From NCBI GenBank assembly GCA_947623455.1, contig OX392542.1, forward strand, positions 8,005,625 to 8,069,624: a DNA stretch of 64,000 nucleotides, in the 5' to 3' direction. The stretch's first letter is position 1. Each line of letters begins with the position of its first letter. Positions 59,935 to 64,000 of this stretch are shown in pieces. The notes beneath the pieces are model-generated. The model saw only the letters and a program-made list of their open reading frames with translations, had not been told where the DNA came from and made no database searches. This DNA is from Mimachlamys varia. Taxonomy: Eukaryota > Mollusca > Bivalvia > Pectinida > Pectinidae. Position numbers and translations under genes: made by a program.

Positions 59935-60445
59935 TAATCAGCAGCAATTTAACATCACACGCTTTTTCAATTAAGTAAAAAAGTCACAAAATTTGTTTAT
60001 CGCCATGAACAGAAATTGACAGATAGTAAAAAATACAAAAATAGTGTAAGCAATCTGCAAGATAGATTCCCTTCTATACATGTACAAAGTACATTAAATT
60101 TTGTTCTTCCATCTTTAAGTATTATGTACAGTCTTGTCAATCAATTTCTTTTTTATCATCCATGTAATAAATTATGTTGGGGGCTGTTTAATTAATTCCT
60201 GGGTTGGTTCCTTGTATCATCGTCACCCCTTCAACATTTACAGGGAGACTGACAATCACTTCATTCATACTCTAACATCAGCCTTACAAACGCCTCCAAC
60301 ATTTAAAAACATCAAAAACCTTTTAATTTGATGAAAAAGTAAGAAATATTCGTTTATCAGCCCATGAACACAAATTAACAGATTATAAAACTATACAAAA
60401 TTTTTCTGCCAATTTGAAAGATATATTCACTTGGTGTTTACAGGA
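59935..60445. repeat. Two diverged copies of a 150-bp repeat
   Basis: About 59935-60080 and 60275-60440 share TTTATC-GCC-ATGAACA, AAATT-ACAGAT and TGCAAGATA-like blocks. Confidence 0.6.
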
Positions 60446-60639
60446 ACTTCAAATTAGCACAGGAAGTGGCGATAAGATTGCGGCAAACTACCAGGCCCAG
60501 GTGCATCGTGTAGAAAAGTGAAGAAATGTAAAAAGCTTTAAGGCTGAGACGCTAACATGGCAGGCTGATAGAGAGTAGAGGCATTGTGAGCTCTGTATTA
60601 CGTATCAGTTCTTACGTCAACATCATATTTAAGATATTT

Positions 60640-60905
60640 TACGATGACCCTCCCTGTTTTTATGTATCTATCACATCCTGCGTTTATTGGGTGTATATAA
60701 TTGTTTTTTCAAAACCATTCTCACAGGTGATGAATAGCCCTGACCCTCCCTCTTGTTTAAGATTTTTTATAAATGATTCCTGTATCTAGCTATTGGGTGT
60801 AAAATATTTATTTTCAAAATCATTTTCAAGGTTATTCACCCTGGCCCTCCCTGTTTTTTTTTAACACATCCTGTGTTTATTGGGTGTAAATCAATTTGGA
60901 AGGCA
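60640..60905. repeat. About 100-bp tandem repeat, 3 diverged units
   Basis: Each unit has GACCCTCCCTGTTTT-like sequence and TATTGGGTGTA. Confidence 0.75.
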
Positions 60906-63365
60906 ACTCTCAATTTTTTCACTTTAATTCTTTACATATGAAATTAACTGAATATGGCATCATCTAAATGTTTACTCTATTTAAATTAAATCATTACAAA
61001 AATAGAGCTTGAACTTTCAATGACATTTTAGTACATTCATTTGGAAAGAAGGAATTACTTGTATTTTTTTTAACACATTATATTTTGTCTTTGATAATCA
61101 CAGGTAGATTTTTGTGGTCATCGTCACTAATAAGTTGAGTTTAGACTCTTAATTAATTATTAGCTCAGCATGCGCACCTTGCCACTGTAATAACTTGGAA
61201 CTACCCAATCAAGTGATCATCACTAGTAGTTTTAAACTAACCATGAAGCTGGTCATCAGTACCTATAACTAATGTTGTTGATCCTTTACCTACAGTAACT
61301 TCCCTTATCAGAACTCTTTATCTCAAAGAGTTAGTGTTGATGGGAAGCAAGAATTACAGCCTACAGGTGTTAATTAGTTTCAGTTTTAACTCATCCACCC
61401 CTGAAGGCACACTTGAGCTCCTCCAATTCAGAGGATTGTATAGTTCATTATGCAATTTCAGGATGAATGAGTTAAAACTATAATAAGAAATATACCATTG
61501 ATACACTTTGCATGCAGATGGTCATTTATTGATATTTGTTGATTGTCCTTGCCACATGGATTTAAAATCTAATGACCATTAAAATACTGGTCACTCCTCC
61601 TTTGAAAAATGACCACAGACATCTATGAGTCATTGTATATGTTGTACAAATGAAAGTGGTTGGAAAAAAAAAATCCACTCAGCTTTGATGCATGGAATAA
61701 ACTTGATGGCCAACGAACCCCATTCATGGCTGCTAGGAGAATCAATAGAAAGCAGTCCTTGTACCCCCGGGATTATAACATGGAATACACTACTCAATCA
61801 TAGAGCTGATTCCAATATTGGTTTAGGGATCAGACAGTAGGAAGTGAGAATGCATTATTTTCCGTCTGTAGATCTGTACTAGTAGCGTGGGGGCATTGTG
61901 CCAGTCACTATTTCTGTTCTGTCAGCTCTGCTCTTGCATAACATTGATGTATATCTTTAAGATCAATATATTCTACAAGTATGTAAAGGCAAATTCAATC
62001 AATATGATAAAAAATAATTTAAAACAATGTTTGTCTGCCAATGTTGCAGGACCATAGAGAATTGACAGTGTTTTTTGTTTATTTACAATGATCAAACCTA
62101 CATTATATCTATGGATTTTTTTCTGCAACAAAATGAAAACAAAAATAGCTAGCTTATAGCTGTATGTTACCATTCATATGACTGGCCGATTCCCAGATAT
62201 ATGTTAAATCTGAAAATTGGAAATTTATATTGTCAGAAATTTCTTGGGAGTCATTCCAGATGTCATAAGCATTAACAGTGGTCAGTAATACTAATGGTAT
62301 CAAAATAAAGAAGAAAAGAAAAAGAAGCACAAATCAAATCATATCATCATTTCTCTGAAACACCATTATGTTGTCAAATTCATGTGAGAATGCCATATAC
62401 CAGGTAATGAAAAAAAAAACAACATTTAATGTTATGGAAGTTGATTATATATTGATTCAGCAATTTATTTTGTTTTTCTGTGACAAACACAGCTAGCTGA
62501 GACTATTTTTATTGCTGCCATGCTGCAAGGTTTGCCTCCCTCAATTACACGCTTGACTCCGGTAGAGGCCCACATCTAGCCCGCCTTTAATACAACTGTA
62601 ATTTCATATTTCTTAACTTTGATGCCTTAAGGTAACCTACTATTTTACAAATAAACTATGATAGAGTTATCTCCCTTTTAATATGTTCAATACACATAGT
62701 GATTTTTCAGAAAATAATGGAGTGTTATAAATAACCCAGTAATATGGTAGAACAACTGTTTACAAAATAGGACTGATGGTTTATTTCAGAGAGAATTCTT
62801 TTCAAGCAGATTATGGTTTCTGAGAAAAAACCTTTTTGGAAAGGATGTTTTAAGTGCCAAGTATCAAGCACTTTATTGCATACAAGAAAGTATTGTTGAT
62901 ATTAAGGTTGACCTTGTCTATACACTTCTAAACTTATTTATGCCTAAAATTCAATAGGAAACTATTCCAACTTTTGAACTTGAAGAGATTAATTATGTTC
63001 TCATTGGTGAGCAAGTCATAAAGTCAATATTATACATCTATCTAAATGGATGTGTGAGCGAGTTCTTAGTTATTAGTTATTTCATTGCAAACAAATTTTC
63101 ATTTATAGGCCTGGCAGAAATATGTTGTGCTTTCACTTTACCAAAGTCTAATCTACTTTGAAGATTTGGTTGTTGTATAGATATGTTGCTTCTGTAACAA
63201 TTATAATTAAGGATTAAAAGAGAGAACATCTTTCAGTCAGGTCTAACCGGAAGTGTTTCTAGAAGAAGACTTTTATAGGCTTATTAGCCTGTTGTCTGAT
63301 TCTTTAAGCAATGTTATATTTGCATGCATAACTATTTGTATTTATCCCGCTGATGGCAAAAATCT
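60906..63365. other. Long stretch without a recognised gene
   Basis: AT-rich, with one short hairpin element at 61384-61482. Could be intron of the ACK gene or intergenic. Confidence 0.5.
61384..61482. mobile_element. Short hairpin MITE, about 95 bp
   Basis: GTTTTAACTCATCCACCCCT ... GGATGAATGAGTTAAAAC. Same terminal motif as the hairpin at 7986-8070. Confidence 0.6.
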
Positions 63366-63512
63366 CACTATCCCATTGGTTAAAACAATGTCGCATGACT
63401 TCCTGGACGATCCCGTATCCGGTCACTAAAAATCTGTATCACGTCACTAAATTCTGTATCACGTCAATAACGAGTTATCGTTACTGAAAGAGCTCTGCAT
63501 TCAATAACAATC
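63240..63512 (+). promoter_or_regulatory. Probable promoter of the gene at 63513
   Basis: Contains CCGGAAGTG (ETS-like, 63248), an inverted CCAAT (ATTGG, 63377) and two direct copies of CTGTATCACGTCA (63433 and 63453), CRE/E-box-like, within 85 bases of the start codon. Could also serve the minus-strand ACK gene if its first exon is here; not shown. Confidence 0.45.
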
Positions 63513-63683
63513 ATGGCTACTAATAAACACTTCAGCCACACCACGAAAGATGAATTGGCCCAGAAACTCCAGAAAGAAAAATTATTACAAAACTTTGAGA
63601 TTAAACAAGAAAGCGGCCAGAATATCGAAAGCTTATTTAAGCGAAAAGGCCCAGGATACTTTACGTTTGAAACGTTTGATGAG
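63513..63683 (+). CDS. First coding exon of an unrecognised gene, continues off window
   Basis: ATG at 63513 with an in-phase donor GAG/GTGAGT at 63684 gives 57 residues: MATNKHFSHTTKDELAQKLQ at the start, a charged helical middle (KEKLLQNFEIKQESGQNIES) and FKRKGPGYFTFETFDE at the end. The start is supported by ATCATGG context and promoter-like sequence just upstream. I do not recognise the family. No exon 2 is visible in the remaining 300 bases, which contain a hairpin element. Confidence 0.6.
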
Positions 63684-63793
63684 GTGAGTTTGGTGAAAAT
63701 GTTAAGCATTTCTATGTTGACGCCCCGAAGACAGACAGATTAAAATATAAGTCCAGCTAATGGGTATAAGCCTTCAGCAGGATAAATTTATTA

Positions 63794-63918
63794 CAGTTTG
63801 CTAGTGACCTGATATGGAAAAATATTAGGTCTAAAAAAAACATTTATTAGGTGAGACGAAGCCAAACCTGATACATGTTTTTTTAAGACCGGATGTTTTT
63901 CCATATCAGGTCACTAAC
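63794..63918. mobile_element. Hairpin MITE in intron 1 of the right-edge gene
   Basis: AGTGACCTGATATGGAAAAA ... TTTTTCCATATCAGGTCACT, 20-bp perfect inverted ends, about 125 bp in all. Confidence 0.75.
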
Positions 63919-64000
63919 AAACTATATAACTAATGGTATTATATATGTAATGTTAATAAAATATTTTTGAAATGAAATTAAATATATCTACAGGGACACT

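Overview
This is a window from an animal nuclear genome: intron-rich, AT-rich and full of small DNA transposons, tRNA-derived repeats and minisatellites. The gene sequences and the repeat style suggest a lophotrochozoan, most likely a bivalve mollusc; that placement is inference. Most long open frames outside the genes below are repeat or intron read-through.

Layout. (1) 499-21143, minus strand: the first 24 coding exons of VPS15/PIK3R4, the myristoylated pseudokinase-HEAT-WD40 scaffold of the class III PI3-kinase complex. They encode 857 residues in one continuous frame; the WD40 end lies off the left edge. (2) 19.3-20.95 kb: a cluster of five tRNA-like/SINE sequences in VPS15 intron 1. (3) 21551-27436: a complete 5.9-kb PIF/Harbinger transposon beginning about 400 bp upstream of the VPS15 start codon, with 15-bp terminal inverted repeats and a 3-bp target duplication (TTG). 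It carries an intact two-exon transposase on the plus strand and, on the minus strand, an accessory gene with two zinc-knuckle-like exons followed by a Myb/SANT exon and then a RING-finger exon that could be alternative 3' ends. (4) 27.4-43.9 kb: no conserved gene seen; a 1.1-kb direct duplication, several inverted-repeat elements (one flanked by TTAA, piggyBac-like), and satellites. (5) 43922-52473, minus strand: ten exons of an ACK-family tyrosine kinase (TNK2-like; kinase, SH3, CRIB, Mig6-like motif, UBA). The glycine-loop and SAM exons were not found. (6) 54.2-60.9 kb: repeat-rich DNA with a 4.6-kb array of about 50 units of 85-90 bp. (7) 63513-63683, plus strand: the first coding exon of an unrecognised gene leaving the right edge.

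Most unusual observation: in VPS15 at least seven tandem repeats do not sit freely inside introns but span exon-intron junctions, so the repeat unit contains the end of the coding exon plus its splice site. The largest repeats the exon 2 donor about 45 times. A two-copy case occurs in the ACK gene. Because the exon part is constrained by protein homology, the exon edge looks like the seed from which the array grew. The second candidate is the Harbinger accessory gene, in which the SANT and RING terminal exons both start in the same codon phase and can be joined to the same upstream exon.
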